A DNA stretch of 64,000 nucleotides from Mobilicoccus massiliensis (GCF_000826525.2 NZ_LN651329.1:154005-218004); one strand, 5' to 3'. Numbered from the stretch's first letter, positions 7,736 through 17,787 are shown. Program-made: numbers and translations. Notes: a model not told the origin generated them from the sequence alone.

Positions 7736-9024
7736 TCGTCGCAGGCGGTCTGCTCACAGCGCCGGCGCCGGGTGAAGGTCGCGGAGAGCGCGGAGCGATC
7801 CACGACCATCGAGGCCACCTTGCGACGCTGCTGACTCTCGCGGTCGTCGCGAACCCGCTCGAGCACGTCGAGGGTGCTCAGCGTCTGTTCCACCGCGGAG
7901 AGCACCGAGCCCCGGAGCAACCACTGGACGGTGCCCGAGGCAGGGTCGACGAACATGAGTTCGGTGAGGATGGCGCGGCTCTCGCGCAGGTTCTCCAGCG
8001 TGTCCTCGAAGTGTTGCTGCACCTCGTCCTCGAAACCTCCGAACTGGGCCTCGAGCAGCCCGCCGAACGCGATCATCGCCTCGGCCATCGTGTCGAGGAC
8101 GACCGAGAACGCCTCGCGGATCGGCTCGTCGAACGGATCCTCCTCGGCGTCCCTGGCCGGGAGCTCACGCGCGAGCACGGTGTAGAGGGCGACGACCGCC
8201 CGTTGGGCTCCCTCGAGCGTGTCGAGACTCGCACGCAGACTCGTCTCGCCGCTGTAGGAGCCGATCGCCCACACGTTGAGGCGCCGACTGTCGCCGACCT
8301 CCGAGACCCGGGTCGAGGCGGCCGCGATCTGCCCACCGACCTGCCGCGTCGCGTCCAGCCATTCCTCGACGTCTCGACGCCGAACCCGCTGCTCACGCAT
8401 CGACGCTCCCGAACTGCGGAGCACCGCCGCCACGTCGTCGGCCACCCGGCGCAACTCGACGGCCGCCTTGCGCGCGGGCACGGCCGGAGCGAACAACAGG
8501 CCGAAGGCCATGCCGACGGCCGCGCCGATCAGGGTGGAGACCACCCGCGTCTGCACGGCCACACCCGATCCGTGGACGGCGAGGATGAGCATCGCCGAGA
8601 TCGGGGCCTCGAGCATCTGATCGCCGAGGCGCAACATGCGCGCGAGCAGCAGGGCGAGGAACACCGCCGCGCCCAGTGACCACCAGCTCAGCCCGAACCA
8701 GTTGGTGAGCAGGACCGCGACGAGCACCCCGGTGAGCACGGCGCCGACCCGCACGACGCCCATCTTCAGCGTCGAGTACGTCGTGGCCTGGACGACGAGC
8801 AGCGCCGTGAGGGCGCCGGTGAGGTCGCTCTGCTGCCCGGTGAACCAGAGGACGAGGAGGAAGGCGATGACCGCCGCCACCGTGAGGCGGCCGATCTCGA
8901 CGAGGGCCGCCCGCACCCGGCGCATCGCGTCGCTCATGCGGCTGGGGTGGGAGGGCCACAGACGCGCCAACACCCGGGCCCCGGCCCGTCGCGCCGGGAC
9001 GAGCCACCGCGCGATGGATCTCAC
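7732..9024 (-). CDS. FUSC-family (aromatic acid exporter-like) membrane protein
   Basis: 430 aa from the GTG at 9024, which follows GAGAGG by 5 nt; the frame is open 53 codons further but runs into the ddl upstream region. Residues about 30-170 hold roughly six hydrophobic segments (for example VAAVIAFLLVLWF, FLALLLARML, TLIGAAVGMAFGLLFAPAV). The soluble C-terminal half is rich in helical, charged sequence. This is the architecture of the FUSC/ArAE family, thought to export aromatic acids or related compounds. The substrate is unknown. Confidence 0.8.
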   Translation of the reverse strand: MRSIARWLVPARRAGARVLARLWPSHPSRMSDAMRRVRAALVEIGRLTVAAVIAFLLVLWFTGQQSDLTGALTALLVVQATTYSTLKMGVVRVGAVLTGVLVAVLLTNWFGLSWWSLGAAVFLALLLARMLRLGDQMLEAPISAMLILAVHGSGVAVQTRVVSTLIGAAVGMAFGLLFAPAVPARKAAVELRRVADDVAAVLRSSGASMREQRVRRRDVEEWLDATRQVGGQIAAASTRVSEVGDSRRLNVWAIGSYSGETSLRASLDTLEGAQRAVVALYTVLARELPARDAEEDPFDEPIREAFSVVLDTMAEAMIAFGGLLEAQFGGFEDEVQQHFEDTLENLRESRAILTELMFVDPASGTVQWLLRGSVLSAVEQTLSTLDVLERVRDDRESQQRRKVASMVVDRSALSATFTRRRRCEQTACDD

Positions 9025-9245
9025 AGGCACCTCTCCATTGAACCAGGACGAGGCGGCGCGAGCAGGGGCGATGTCGACCCGTGGCCAGGTCGGACGTCCG
9101 CGCGACTGCCCTGGTGGTGTGGGGCGGTGTACGGGACTTCCGGATACTCGCCGGCGCCCCGGGACCGGATTCGGCCCTGCCACCCCCGCGGGTCACGCCT
9201 GCCGATGCCACGGCCGGGCGGGAGCGGCCGGTACTGTCTGCTGCG

Positions 9246-10361
9246 ATGAGCACCTCCCAGCGCAAGACCCGTGTCGCACTCGTGTACGGCGGCCGTTCCT
9301 CCGAGCATGCCGTCTCCTGCGCCACGGCGGCGGGCGTCCTCGCGGCCATCGACACCGATCGCTACGACGTCGTCTCCATCGGCATCGCCAAGGACGGGCG
9401 GTGGATCCCCGGCATCGACGACCCGGCCGCCCTCGCCCTCACGCCGGGCCGCACCCCTGAGGTCCTCGGTGACGGGGACGTGCGTCTGCCGCTGTCGGTG
9501 AGCGACCGCGAGGTCGTCGACATCGCGGGCGGGAGTGGGACTGCGGTCCTCGGCGAGGTCGACGTCGTCTTCCCGCTGCTGCACGGGCCGTTCGGGGAGG
9601 ACGGCACGATCCAGGGCATGCTCGAGCTCGCCGACATCCCCTACGTCGGCTGCGGTGTGCTCGCCTCGGCGACGATGATGGACAAGCACTACATGAAGGG
9701 CGTGCTCGCTGGCCACGGCCTGCCGGTCGGGCCGTTCGTCACGATCACCGACCGCCAGTGGCAGACCGATCCGCAGGCAGCGATCGACGCCGCGTGCGCG
9801 CTCACGTTCCCCCTGTTCGTCAAGCCCGCACGCGCCGGGTCGAGCGTCGGGATCAGCCGGGTCGAGAGCCCCGACGAGCTCCCGGCGGCGATCGAGGCCG
9901 CGCGCGCCCACGATCCCAAGGTCGTCGTCGAGCAGGGCATCGCCGGGCGCGAGATCGAGTGCGGAGTGCTGCAGGGTCGCGGCAACGACGCACCGCGCAC
10001 GAGCCCGCTCGGCGAGATCGTCGTCGAGAGCGGGCACACGTTCTACGACTTCGACGCCAAGTACCTCGCCGACGAGGAGGTCGTGCTCTCCTGCCCGGCC
10101 GACCTGCCGTCGGACGTCACCGAACGGATCCGCGACATGGCGGCCCAGGCGTTCGAGGGTGCCGGCTGCGAGGGGCTCGCCAGGGTCGACTTCTTCTACA
10201 CCCCCGAGGGTGAGATCTTCGTCAACGAGATCAACACCATGCCCGGGTTCACCCCGCACTCGATGTACCCGCAGATGTGGCTCGCCGCCGGGCTCAGCTA
10301 CCGCGAACTCATCACCGAGCTCATCGAACTCGCGCTGGCTCGGCGGGTCGGCCTGCGCTGA
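9246..10361 (+). CDS. ddl: D-alanine-D-alanine ligase
   Basis: 371 aa. It joins two D-Ala for peptidoglycan precursors. The start is the ATG giving MSTSQRKTRVALVYGGRSSEH, the conserved N terminus. ATP-grasp landmarks are present: LLHGPFGEDGTIQG, FVKPARAGSSVGI, and the metal-binding end FVNEINTMPGFTPHSMYP. Tyr in the SMYP motif suggests a standard D-Ala-D-Ala rather than D-Ala-D-Lac enzyme, though omega-loop reading by eye is not decisive. It converges on the DUF3515 gene. Confidence 0.96.
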   Translation: MSTSQRKTRVALVYGGRSSEHAVSCATAAGVLAAIDTDRYDVVSIGIAKDGRWIPGIDDPAALALTPGRTPEVLGDGDVRLPLSVSDREVVDIAGGSGTAVLGEVDVVFPLLHGPFGEDGTIQGMLELADIPYVGCGVLASATMMDKHYMKGVLAGHGLPVGPFVTITDRQWQTDPQAAIDAACALTFPLFVKPARAGSSVGISRVESPDELPAAIEAARAHDPKVVVEQGIAGREIECGVLQGRGNDAPRTSPLGEIVVESGHTFYDFDAKYLADEEVVLSCPADLPSDVTERIRDMAAQAFEGAGCEGLARVDFFYTPEGEIFVNEINTMPGFTPHSMYPQMWLAAGLSYRELITELIELALARRVGLR

Positions 10362-10368
10362 GGCACGG

Positions 10369-10842
10369 TCACCGGCAGCGGCGTCCGGTGGGGGCTCCCG
10401 CCTTCGCCGACGCCGCGAAGGCGGACAGCACGAGAGGTTCGGGAGCGTACCGGTCGGGGACGAGCACCTCGACCGCCGGATCCCGGCCGTACGTGGTGAA
10501 CCGCATGCCGTCGTCGAGACGCTCGGCGACCCAGTCGACATCGTCGACGGCGATGCACTCGTGAGCCGTCGGCCCCGGCACGGTGACCCCGCACCGGGCG
10601 ACGATCGCCGGGTCGCCTCCGGTGGCCCAGGCCGCTGTGGCCGGAGAGGCCGGACGGGTGTCGGCACGCCCGGCCTCCGCGACCTTCTCGGGCCAACCGA
10701 TCTGCGCGCAACCGGGCGAGTCCGCCGCCGGCGCGGGAGCGACCTCGACCGTGGTGGCGCACCCCGCGAGGGTCATCGCCGTGACCGCGGCGCCGGCGAG
10801 GACGACCGGCGCCGGTCTCCGGCGCGGGCCGGCGGTTCTCAA
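10369..10842 (-). CDS. DUF3515 lipoprotein
   Basis: 157 aa. A lipoprotein signal (MRTAGPRRRPAPVVLAGAA..., lipobox LAGC at about 25-28) precedes a DUF3515 domain with the typical WATGGDPAIVARCGV and YGRDPAVEVLVPD blocks. It is probably anchored on the outer face of the membrane; function unknown. The ATG overlaps the stop of the AsnC-like gene by 4 nt. The order ddl-DUF3515-AsnC-thiL is common in actinobacteria. Confidence 0.88.
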   Translation of the reverse strand: MRTAGPRRRPAPVVLAGAAVTAMTLAGCATTVEVAPAPAADSPGCAQIGWPEKVAEAGRADTRPASPATAAWATGGDPAIVARCGVTVPGPTAHECIAVDDVDWVAERLDDGMRFTTYGRDPAVEVLVPDRYAPEPLVLSAFAASAKAGAPTGRRCR

Positions 10843-11072
10843 GCGTGGACGACGGTGCAGGTGAGCGTACGGGTGATACCCGAGACGTCCTGCACCTTGG
10901 CCAGCACGAGGGTGCCGAGCTCCTCGACGCTATCGGCCTCGAGCTTGGCGATGATGTCGTAGGGGCCCGTGACCTCGTCGGTGGCCGCGACGCCGTCGAT
11001 GTCGCGGATGTTCTGGGCCACCGAGCTGGACTTGCCCACCTCGGTCTGGATGAGGACGTACGCCTGGACCAT
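10839..11072 (-). CDS. stand-alone AsnC/Lrp ligand-binding (RAM) domain protein
   Basis: 77 aa. ATG preceded by AGGAGG. The whole protein is one RAM domain (VQAYVLIQTEVGKSSSVAQNIRDIDGV ... GPYDIIAKLEADSVEELGTLVLAKVQDVSGITRTLT) with no DNA-binding domain. Such single-domain proteins may bind amino acids or modulate full-length Lrp regulators. It is translationally coupled to the DUF3515 gene. Confidence 0.88.
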   Translation of the reverse strand: MVQAYVLIQTEVGKSSSVAQNIRDIDGVAATDEVTGPYDIIAKLEADSVEELGTLVLAKVQDVSGITRTLTCTVVHA

Positions 11073-11265
11073 CGGTGCCTCCTGCAATGCGACACGGCAG
11101 CCGTGGTGCGACACGGCTGCGGCGGATCTGGAGCGGCGCGAGCGCCTGTCTCGACGGTACCGTGCTCGGGTGCCGCGGGCGCGCGTTCGACGTGGGCACC
11201 CGTGATCTGCACCCGTTCTGCCCTCTCGCGACACCGAGTACCGACATCCCCGAGGAGCCCTGCCC

Positions 11266-12252
11266 GTGAACGACGCCCGTGTGCTGCGCCTGGCCGACAT
11301 CACCGAGGAGGAGGTGCTCGCCCGCATCTTTCCGCTGCTGCGCCGTGAGAACCCGGTCGTCCTCGTCGGGCCGGGCGACGACACGGCGTGGATGAACGCC
11401 CCCGACGGTCGCTACCTCGCGACGACCGACGCGATGGTGCGAGGCCACGACTGGCTCGACGAATGGTCGACGGGCGCCGACGTGGGCCACAAGACCGTCG
11501 CCCAGAACACGGCCGACATCGCGGCGATGGGCGGGGTGACGACGGGGCTGCTCGTCACGATCGCCGCGGATCCGTCGTCGCCGGTGGCGTGGTTCGAGGA
11601 TCTCGCGCGGGGGCTCGGGGAGGCGGCGGCGGCCGCAGGAGCGGTGGTCGTCGGGGGAGACCTGTCGGGCGCCGATCCCGGCACCGTGATGGTGAGCGTC
11701 ACCGCGTTCGGCACCACCCAGGGGCGGCGGCCGGTACTACGCAACGGAGCACGGCCTGCGGACGTCGTCGCGGTCGCCGGGTCGCTCGGACGCTCGGGCG
11801 CGGGCTGGGCGCTGCTGCGCGACGGCGGGGCGTCGGCCTGGCCCGATCTCGTCCGGGCTCATCTGCGGCCCGCCCCACCGCTCGAGCAGGGGCCGCTGGC
11901 GGCGATCGCGGGCGCGCACGCGATGATCGACCTCTCCGACGGGCTGGTGCGCGACGCCGGCCGCGTGGCCCTGAGCAGCGACGTCGTCGTCGACCTGTCG
12001 CTGTCGGCCCTGCGGCCCGACATCGAGGCGCTCGCGCCCGCGGTGGGGGAGGAGGAGGCGCAACGTTGCGTCCTCACCGGCGGCGAGGAGCACTCCCTGC
12101 TCGCGACGTTCGCCGAGGAGCCACCGCCGGGCTGGCGGGTCGTGGGGGTCGTCCGCGATCCCGCAGGTCTCGACGACCCGACCCCAGGAGTACGGGTCGA
12201 CGGCGTCCCTCGCACCGGCGGCGGGTGGGATCACTTCGACGCCGACCGGTGA
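11266..12252 (+). CDS. thiL: thiamine-monophosphate kinase
   Basis: 328 aa, GTG start after CGAGGAGCC. It phosphorylates thiamine monophosphate to the active diphosphate. The PurM/AIR-synthase fold is marked by VGPGDDTAW (Mg/ATP-binding Asp pair), TTDAMVRGHDWL, DIAAMGG, GGDLSGAD and IDLSDGLVRDAG. It is divergent from the AsnC-like gene and converges on rpmB. Confidence 0.95.
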   Translation: MNDARVLRLADITEEEVLARIFPLLRRENPVVLVGPGDDTAWMNAPDGRYLATTDAMVRGHDWLDEWSTGADVGHKTVAQNTADIAAMGGVTTGLLVTIAADPSSPVAWFEDLARGLGEAAAAAGAVVVGGDLSGADPGTVMVSVTAFGTTQGRRPVLRNGARPADVVAVAGSLGRSGAGWALLRDGGASAWPDLVRAHLRPAPPLEQGPLAAIAGAHAMIDLSDGLVRDAGRVALSSDVVVDLSLSALRPDIEALAPAVGEEEAQRCVLTGGEEHSLLATFAEEPPPGWRVVGVVRDPAGLDDPTPGVRVDGVPRTGGGWDHFDADR

Positions 12253-12308
12253 CGGCGGCCTGTCGAGTTCGCCGGTTCGACCGGTGCGGACGCTCGGGCA
12301 CGACAAAG

Positions 12309-12345
12309 GGCGCCGCAGCCCACCGGTATGGGTGGTTGCGGCGCC
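12309..12345. terminator. rpmB/thiL bidirectional terminator
   Basis: GGCGCCGCAGCCCACC (12309-12324) pairs with GGTGGTTGCGGCGCC (12331-12345), leaving one bulge and a 6-nt loop. On the minus strand it is followed by CTTTGTCG. Confidence 0.75.
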
Positions 12346-12388
12346 GAGAGTCGAGATGCGGCGTGACCCGGGGGTCAGCGCACGTGCG

Positions 12389-12583
12389 TCAGCGGGCGAC
12401 CTTGCCGGCCTTGATGCACGAGGTGCACACGTTGAGGCGCTTGGGGGTCTTGCCCTCGGCGCCGACGAAGGCGCGAACCTTCTGGATGTTCGGCGTCCAA
12501 CGACGGTTGGTGCGCCGGTGCGAGTGCGAGATGTTGTGACCGAAGGTCGGTCCCTTGCCGCAGACGTCGCAGGTGGCAGCCAC
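12389..12583 (-). CDS. rpmB: 50S ribosomal protein L28
   Basis: 64 aa. MAATCDVCGKGPTFGHNISHSHRRTNRRW is the L28 signature. The zinc-type cysteines are kept: CDVC near the N terminus and CTSC near the C terminus. Some actinobacteria carry Cys-free L28 paralogues under Zur control; this is the Cys-containing form. Single gene, ending in a hairpin. Confidence 0.97.
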   Translation of the reverse strand: MAATCDVCGKGPTFGHNISHSHRRTNRRWTPNIQKVRAFVGAEGKTPKRLNVCTSCIKAGKVAR

Positions 12584-12787
12584 TGGTCACTCCTGATGAT
12601 TCACGATGGTCGAGAGATGACTCCGACCGGTGCGAACGTGCGAGGGACGAGAGCCCGTCGGTCGAAGGTAACCGGCCAAGCGTACGTCACCGGCGGCGGC
12701 GGTCCCAAATGCGCCGGTGGCGGGGGCGACCGCGGTCGGTGACGCGTCGTCGGGGGTCTTGTCGGTGGGGGATGTGAGGATGATCCC

Positions 12788-14569
12788 GTGAACCGGTCTT
12801 CAGCCGCCCCTGCCGACGGCGTCCTCGAGGTCCTCGACGACGCCGCGCTGCGTCGGTGGCTGTTCGGCGCCCGCGACGCCCTGGGCCGGCACCGCGGCAG
12901 CATCGATGCGCTCAACGTGTACCCGGTGCCCGACGGTGACACCGGCACCAACCTCCACCTCACCCTCGACGCGGGTCTCCAGGGGCTTCTCGACGCCCTC
13001 GTCACCCAGGCGCGACAGGGTGACGAGCCTCTCGGTATCGCGGCCGGGGTGTCCGCGCTGGCACGGTCCACGCTCTTCGCCGCCCGAGGCAACTCCGGGG
13101 TCATCCTCAGCCAACTCGTCGCAGGGCTGTCGGCGGCGCTGGCCGCCCACCCGCGAGCCGACGAGGTGGGCATCGACGGCGCCGTCCTCGCCGACGCCTT
13201 CGATCTGGCCGACCAGCGGGCTCGACGAGCCGTCGCCGAGCCGGTCGAGGGCACGATCCTCACGGTGATGAGGGCGGCGGCGCAGGCGGCGCGGCAGGAG
13301 GTCGACGCGGGTCGTGCCGAGTTGTCGGCGGTGGTGCACGCGGCGCGTGAGGCAGGGCGAGCCGCTCTCGAGGCCACGCCCACGCAGTTGGGCGCGCTCG
13401 CGCGGGCGGGCGTCGTCGACGCCGGGGGCGCCGGTCTCGTGCTCATGCTCGACGTGCTCGACGGCGTCGTTCGTGGTGGGGCCGAGGGATCGGTGGACGT
13501 CGCGCCGTGGGCCCTCGAAGCGGGAACACCGCACGTCTCGCGGCCGCCGGTGTCCCCGGCCTACGAGGTGATGTTCCTGCTCGACGGCCTGACCGACGAC
13601 GAGGCAACAGCTCTGCGTGCCGACCTCGACATCCTGGGTGACAGCGTCCTCGTCGCCGGTGACGCGAGGCTGCGCACCGTGCACGTGCACACCGACGACC
13701 CGGGAGCCGCCGTCGAGGCGGGCATGGCGGCCGGCCGGCCGTACGGGGTGCGGATCTCGTCGTTGGCCTCGCCCGTCGACGTTGCCCCGGCCGACACGCC
13801 GGTCGGCTCCGAAGCCGGCGCGCGCGCCTCGGGCCCTGCGGCCGACGAGACGTTCCCGGTCGCAGCCGTGGAGGCGGGCCGATCCTCGACGTCCAGCCGT
13901 GACGAGTCGGGCGGTGACCGGTCGGCCGTGCTCGGCATCGTCGCCTGTGTGCAGGCGCCCCGGCTCATCCCGCTGTTCGAGCAGGGCGGCGCGGTCGCGC
14001 TCGCCGACGCGCCCGGGCGCCGCGTCACCCCCGCCCAGATCGTCGCGGCGGCGCAGGCCACCGGATCACGTCGGGTCGTCGTGCTGCCCGACGACGCCGA
14101 CGCCATCCTCGCCGCGTACGCCGCCCGCGACGTCGCAGCGGAGGAGGGTATCGAGCTCGAGATCCTCGGCAGTCGCTACGTCCTGCAGGGTCTGGCTGCG
14201 CTCGCCGTCGCCGATCCCACCGACCCGTGCTCGGTCGAGCGCATGAGCGAGGCCGCGGCCGCGGTGCGCTGCGGCGTCGTCGCCACTGCCACGGCGGCCG
14301 CGATGACCGACGCGGGACCGTGCGAGCCCGGTGACGTCATCGGGTTCACCGGTGGCCGGGTGACGCACGTCGGTGATGAGGCCGGTCGGGTCGCGGTCGA
14401 CGTGGTGCGTGCCCTGGGAGGTGACGACGCCGAGATCGTCACGCTCGTCGAGGGCGAACGCGCCGCCGGTCTGGGCGCCACCGTCGCCGAGGCGCTCGAC
14501 CCGCGGCTCGACGTGACCGTCCTCGACGGAGGGCAGAACGTCTACGACCTGTTGATCGGGGTGGAGTGA
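12788..14569 (+). CDS. DAK2/DegV fusion protein (FakA/YloV-like)
   Basis: 593 aa, GTG start. An N-terminal DhaL-type domain carries YPVPDGDTGTNLHLTL (Mg-ATP Asp cluster, about 41-57) and ARGNSGVILSQL. A middle region and a C-terminal DegV-like half follow. Homologues include FakA, the ATP-binding subunit of fatty acid kinase, which works with a separate FakB lipid-binding protein; no fakB is nearby. An Ala/Ser/Asp-rich linker of about 40 residues lies near residue 340-385. It overlaps recG by 1-4 nt, the usual actinobacterial order. Confidence 0.88.
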   Translation: MNRSSAAPADGVLEVLDDAALRRWLFGARDALGRHRGSIDALNVYPVPDGDTGTNLHLTLDAGLQGLLDALVTQARQGDEPLGIAAGVSALARSTLFAARGNSGVILSQLVAGLSAALAAHPRADEVGIDGAVLADAFDLADQRARRAVAEPVEGTILTVMRAAAQAARQEVDAGRAELSAVVHAAREAGRAALEATPTQLGALARAGVVDAGGAGLVLMLDVLDGVVRGGAEGSVDVAPWALEAGTPHVSRPPVSPAYEVMFLLDGLTDDEATALRADLDILGDSVLVAGDARLRTVHVHTDDPGAAVEAGMAAGRPYGVRISSLASPVDVAPADTPVGSEAGARASGPAADETFPVAAVEAGRSSTSSRDESGGDRSAVLGIVACVQAPRLIPLFEQGGAVALADAPGRRVTPAQIVAAAQATGSRRVVVLPDDADAILAAYAARDVAAEEGIELEILGSRYVLQGLAALAVADPTDPCSVERMSEAAAAVRCGVVATATAAAMTDAGPCEPGDVIGFTGGRVTHVGDEAGRVAVDVVRALGGDDAEIVTLVEGERAAGLGATVAEALDPRLDVTVLDGGQNVYDLLIGVE

Positions 14570-16944
14570 TGGCCGGGCGCAAACCGAGCAAGGCGGGGAA
14601 CACCGCCGTCAACGGTCCACTGGCGGGCGCGGTGCACGTGGCCGGGACGACCTTGGGTGCGTCGTTCCCCCTCGTCGAACGGGTCCGGCTGGACACGCGG
14701 CTGACCAGGGTCTTCGACGCCAAGACGTGTGAGCACCTGGGCGGCAAGCGCGGCATCGAGACCGTCGAGGACCTGCTGTGGTTCGTGCCCACCCGGTTCA
14801 GCGAGGTGGCCACCTCGCTGCGGGAGCCGCTGTGGCCCGGTCGCTACCTCGTCACCCTGGGCACGATCTCCCGGGTCGACGCGAAGTACATGCGGGCCGG
14901 GCGTCGCGCGGGCAAGAAGATGCTGTCGGCGACCGTCGAGACCGATTCGGGGCCGCTGAACATCGTCTTCTTCACCGCGTACGGGCACGAGGACAAGATC
15001 ACGCCCGGGGCCACGGGCCTGTTCCAGGGACCGGTCACGGAGTTCAACGGCAAGTGGCAGATCTCCCACCCCTTCTACGACATCCTCCCCGACGACGTGG
15101 CCCCCTCTGCGCCGGTGCAACTCGATCGCGGGATCGTCGCGATGTACCGCGAGGTCAAGGGCATGACCTCCTGGGCCGTCGGGCATTGCGCCCGCCTGTG
15201 TCTCGATGCTCTCGACGTCGACGAGCCGCTGCCCGAGGAGATCCGGGCCGTTCACGGGCTGCCCACGTTTCTCGACGCGATGCGGATGCGGCATCTGCCC
15301 ACGTCGAAGACAGACCTTCAGCTCGCGCGTCGGCGGTTCGCCTACGACGAGGCCCTCGCGGTGCAGATCGTTCTCGCGCAGCGCCGCCGCGAGGCACGCA
15401 CCGGCCTCGCCGTGCCCCGGGTGGCACCGGCCGAAGGGCTGCTCGCCCGGTTCGACGAGCGGCTCCCGTTCGAGCTCACCCCCGGCCAGCGCGAGGCCGG
15501 GGAGCGCATCGCGGCCGATCTCGCGCGCGAGCAGCCGATGAACCGGCTGCTGCAGGGGGAGGTGGGCTCGGGCAAGACGCTCGTCGCACTGCGGGCGATG
15601 CTGTCGGTCGTCGACGCCGGGGGGCAGTGCGCGCTGCTCGCTCCCACCGAGGTGCTCGCCGTACAGCACCACCGTTCCATCACGGCCCTGCTCGGTGACC
15701 TCGCCGAGGCGGGCCTGCTCGGCGGGAGTGCCGACGGCACCCGCGTGACACTGCTCACCGGTGGCATGTCGACGGCGGCACGCAAGAAGGCGCTGCTCGA
15801 CATCGTCACCGGAGAGGCCGGCATCGTCGTCGGCACCCACGCCCTGCTGCAGGACAAGGTCGAGTTCGCCTCGCTCGGCCTCGTCGTCGTCGACGAGCAG
15901 CACCGGTTCGGGGTCGAACAACGCGACGTGCTCAACGAGAAAGCGGCTCAGAACGGTAACGGCATCCCTCACCTGCTCGTCATGACCGCCACCCCCATCC
16001 CGCGTACGGTCGCGATGACGGTGTTCGGTGACATGGACGTCTCGACGATGACCGACCTGCCGCCGGGGCGGTCACCCATCGCGACCCACGTCGTCGACAA
16101 CCCCCGCTGGTACGACCGCACCTGGGCGCGGGTGGCCGAGGAGGTCGCCGCCGGCCACCAGGCGTACGTCGTCTGCCCGCGCATCGACGGCGACGACACC
16201 GACGACGCCGATCTCGTCTCCTTCGAGGGCGACTCGAGCGCTGACGCCGACGATCAGAGCGACGACGACGCGCTGTTCGACCACGGCGAGGCTGGCCGGG
16301 TCGGGGGTGAGCCCGAGGAGCTGCCCATCAGCGAGCTGTCGACGGTGGGGGAGGTGGCCGCCGAGATCGCCGCCCGTCCCGACTTCGCGGGTGTGCGGGT
16401 CGGCATCATGCACGGCCGGCTCTCCTCGGAGGAGAAGGACGCGGTGATGACCGCGTTCGCTGCCGGAGACCTCGACGTCCTCGTCTCGACCACCGTCATC
16501 GAGGTCGGTGTCGACGTGCCCGCCGCCACGGTCATGGTCGTCATGAACGCCGACCGGTTCGGGGTCTCTCAGCTCCACCAGCTCCGTGGCCGGGTCGGTC
16601 GCGGCAGTGCACCCGGACTCTGCCTGCTCGTCACCCAGACCCGCAACGAGGCGTCGTTGCGCCGGATCCATGCCGTCGCCGAGCTCACCGACGGCTTCGA
16701 GCTCGCCGACGTCGACCTGCACGAACGCCGCGAGGGCGACATCCTCGGCGCGCGCCAGAGCGGCGGCCGGTCCAGGCTGCGGTGGCTGAGGCTCAGTCGC
16801 GACGAGAAGATCATCGAGGCCGCGCGCGACGACGCCACCCGGCTCCTCGAGGGTGACCCCACGCTGGCGCAGTGGCCCGCCCTGCGAGAGGCCGTGATGC
16901 GGGCGGTCGACGACGAGGCGGCCGAGTTCCTCACCCGCGGTTAG
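14569..16944 (+). CDS. recG: ATP-dependent DNA helicase RecG
   Basis: 791 aa from ATG 14569 (GTG 14566 is also possible). RecG rewinds stalled forks and branch-migrates Holliday junctions. Helicase motifs: Walker A GEVGSGKT (about 330), DEQH box VVVDEQHRFG (about 440), TATPIPRT, and the late motifs VSTTVIEVGVDVP and QLHQLRGRVGRG. An acidic insert of about 50 residues (16183-16340, DDTDDADLVSFEGD onward) splits the second helicase domain, making it longer than the usual 690-740 aa. rsmD follows after 8 nt. Confidence 0.95.
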   Translation: MAGRKPSKAGNTAVNGPLAGAVHVAGTTLGASFPLVERVRLDTRLTRVFDAKTCEHLGGKRGIETVEDLLWFVPTRFSEVATSLREPLWPGRYLVTLGTISRVDAKYMRAGRRAGKKMLSATVETDSGPLNIVFFTAYGHEDKITPGATGLFQGPVTEFNGKWQISHPFYDILPDDVAPSAPVQLDRGIVAMYREVKGMTSWAVGHCARLCLDALDVDEPLPEEIRAVHGLPTFLDAMRMRHLPTSKTDLQLARRRFAYDEALAVQIVLAQRRREARTGLAVPRVAPAEGLLARFDERLPFELTPGQREAGERIAADLAREQPMNRLLQGEVGSGKTLVALRAMLSVVDAGGQCALLAPTEVLAVQHHRSITALLGDLAEAGLLGGSADGTRVTLLTGGMSTAARKKALLDIVTGEAGIVVGTHALLQDKVEFASLGLVVVDEQHRFGVEQRDVLNEKAAQNGNGIPHLLVMTATPIPRTVAMTVFGDMDVSTMTDLPPGRSPIATHVVDNPRWYDRTWARVAEEVAAGHQAYVVCPRIDGDDTDDADLVSFEGDSSADADDQSDDDALFDHGEAGRVGGEPEELPISELSTVGEVAAEIAARPDFAGVRVGIMHGRLSSEEKDAVMTAFAAGDLDVLVSTTVIEVGVDVPAATVMVVMNADRFGVSQLHQLRGRVGRGSAPGLCLLVTQTRNEASLRRIHAVAELTDGFELADVDLHERREGDILGARQSGGRSRLRWLRLSRDEKIIEAARDDATRLLEGDPTLAQWPALREAVMRAVDDEAAEFLTRG

Positions 16945-16952
16945 GAGTTGCC

Positions 16953-17648
16953 GTGACCCGCATCATCGCCGGAACCTACGGAGGCCGCCGGCTCCTCGCA
17001 CCCACCGGCCGTGACACCCGGCCGACCACCGACCGTGCGCGTGAGTCCCTGTTCTCCCGTCTGGATCACCTCGGCGTGCTCGACCGCGCGAGGGTGCTCG
17101 ATCTCTACGCCGGCTCGGGGGCACTCGGTCTGGAGGCCCTGAGCCGAGGCGCGGCCGAGGCCGTCCTCGTCGAGATCGCGGCGGGGGCCGCGCGGGTGGC
17201 GAGCCGCAACGTGCGCGAGCTGAAGGCTCCGGCCGAGGTGGTGGTCGCCGACGCCGATCGGTACCTACGTCGGGTGGGCTCGCGGATCGATCAGGCCGAC
17301 GGCGCCGCCCTCGACGCCGCCCTCGGTGAGGTCGAGGTGGCGAGGCAGTTCGACGTCGCCTTCCTCGATCCTCCCTACGACCTCACGCAGCCCGCACTGG
17401 CGCGCACGCTCGGTCTTCTCGTGCCGCTGCTCGCACCGGAGGCCGTGGTCGTCGTCGAACGCTCCACACGATCGGACGAACCGGAATGGCCGGCGGGGCT
17501 GCGAAGGTTCGCCTCGAAGAGCCACGGGGAGACGGCGCTCTGGTACGCCGAGCCGAACTCGGGGTCGGCCTCCGAGCCGGCCCATGAGTCGGACCCGGAA
17601 TCGGCGCCCGATCCGGCCCTGGACAAACCGGCCGATACGGACGAATGA
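16953..17648 (+). CDS. rsmD: 16S rRNA (guanine966-N2)-methyltransferase
   Basis: 231 aa. GTG after TTAGGAG, giving MTRIIAGTYGGRRLLAPTGRDTRPTTDRARESLFS. The SAM-binding loop is VLDLYAGSGALGLEALSRG and the catalytic block is FLDPPYDL. The last 40 residues are an Asp/Glu/Pro/Ser tail (repeated ESDPESAPDP) beyond the usual ~190-aa RsmD. Directly downstream of recG. Confidence 0.93.
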   Translation: MTRIIAGTYGGRRLLAPTGRDTRPTTDRARESLFSRLDHLGVLDRARVLDLYAGSGALGLEALSRGAAEAVLVEIAAGAARVASRNVRELKAPAEVVVADADRYLRRVGSRIDQADGAALDAALGEVEVARQFDVAFLDPPYDLTQPALARTLGLLVPLLAPEAVVVVERSTRSDEPEWPAGLRRFASKSHGETALWYAEPNSGSASEPAHESDPESAPDPALDKPADTDE

Positions 17649-17787
17649 CCCACGTCAGCGGGGTCGCAATCGTGTCGACACACGTGTTTCGGAGCGTCAA
17701 CGGTGAGGTCACAGGTCGATCACTAACCCGGCATGGACCCCGGATCCGTCCCTGACGTCACGTCAGAGCCCCCTAGACTCGGGTGAC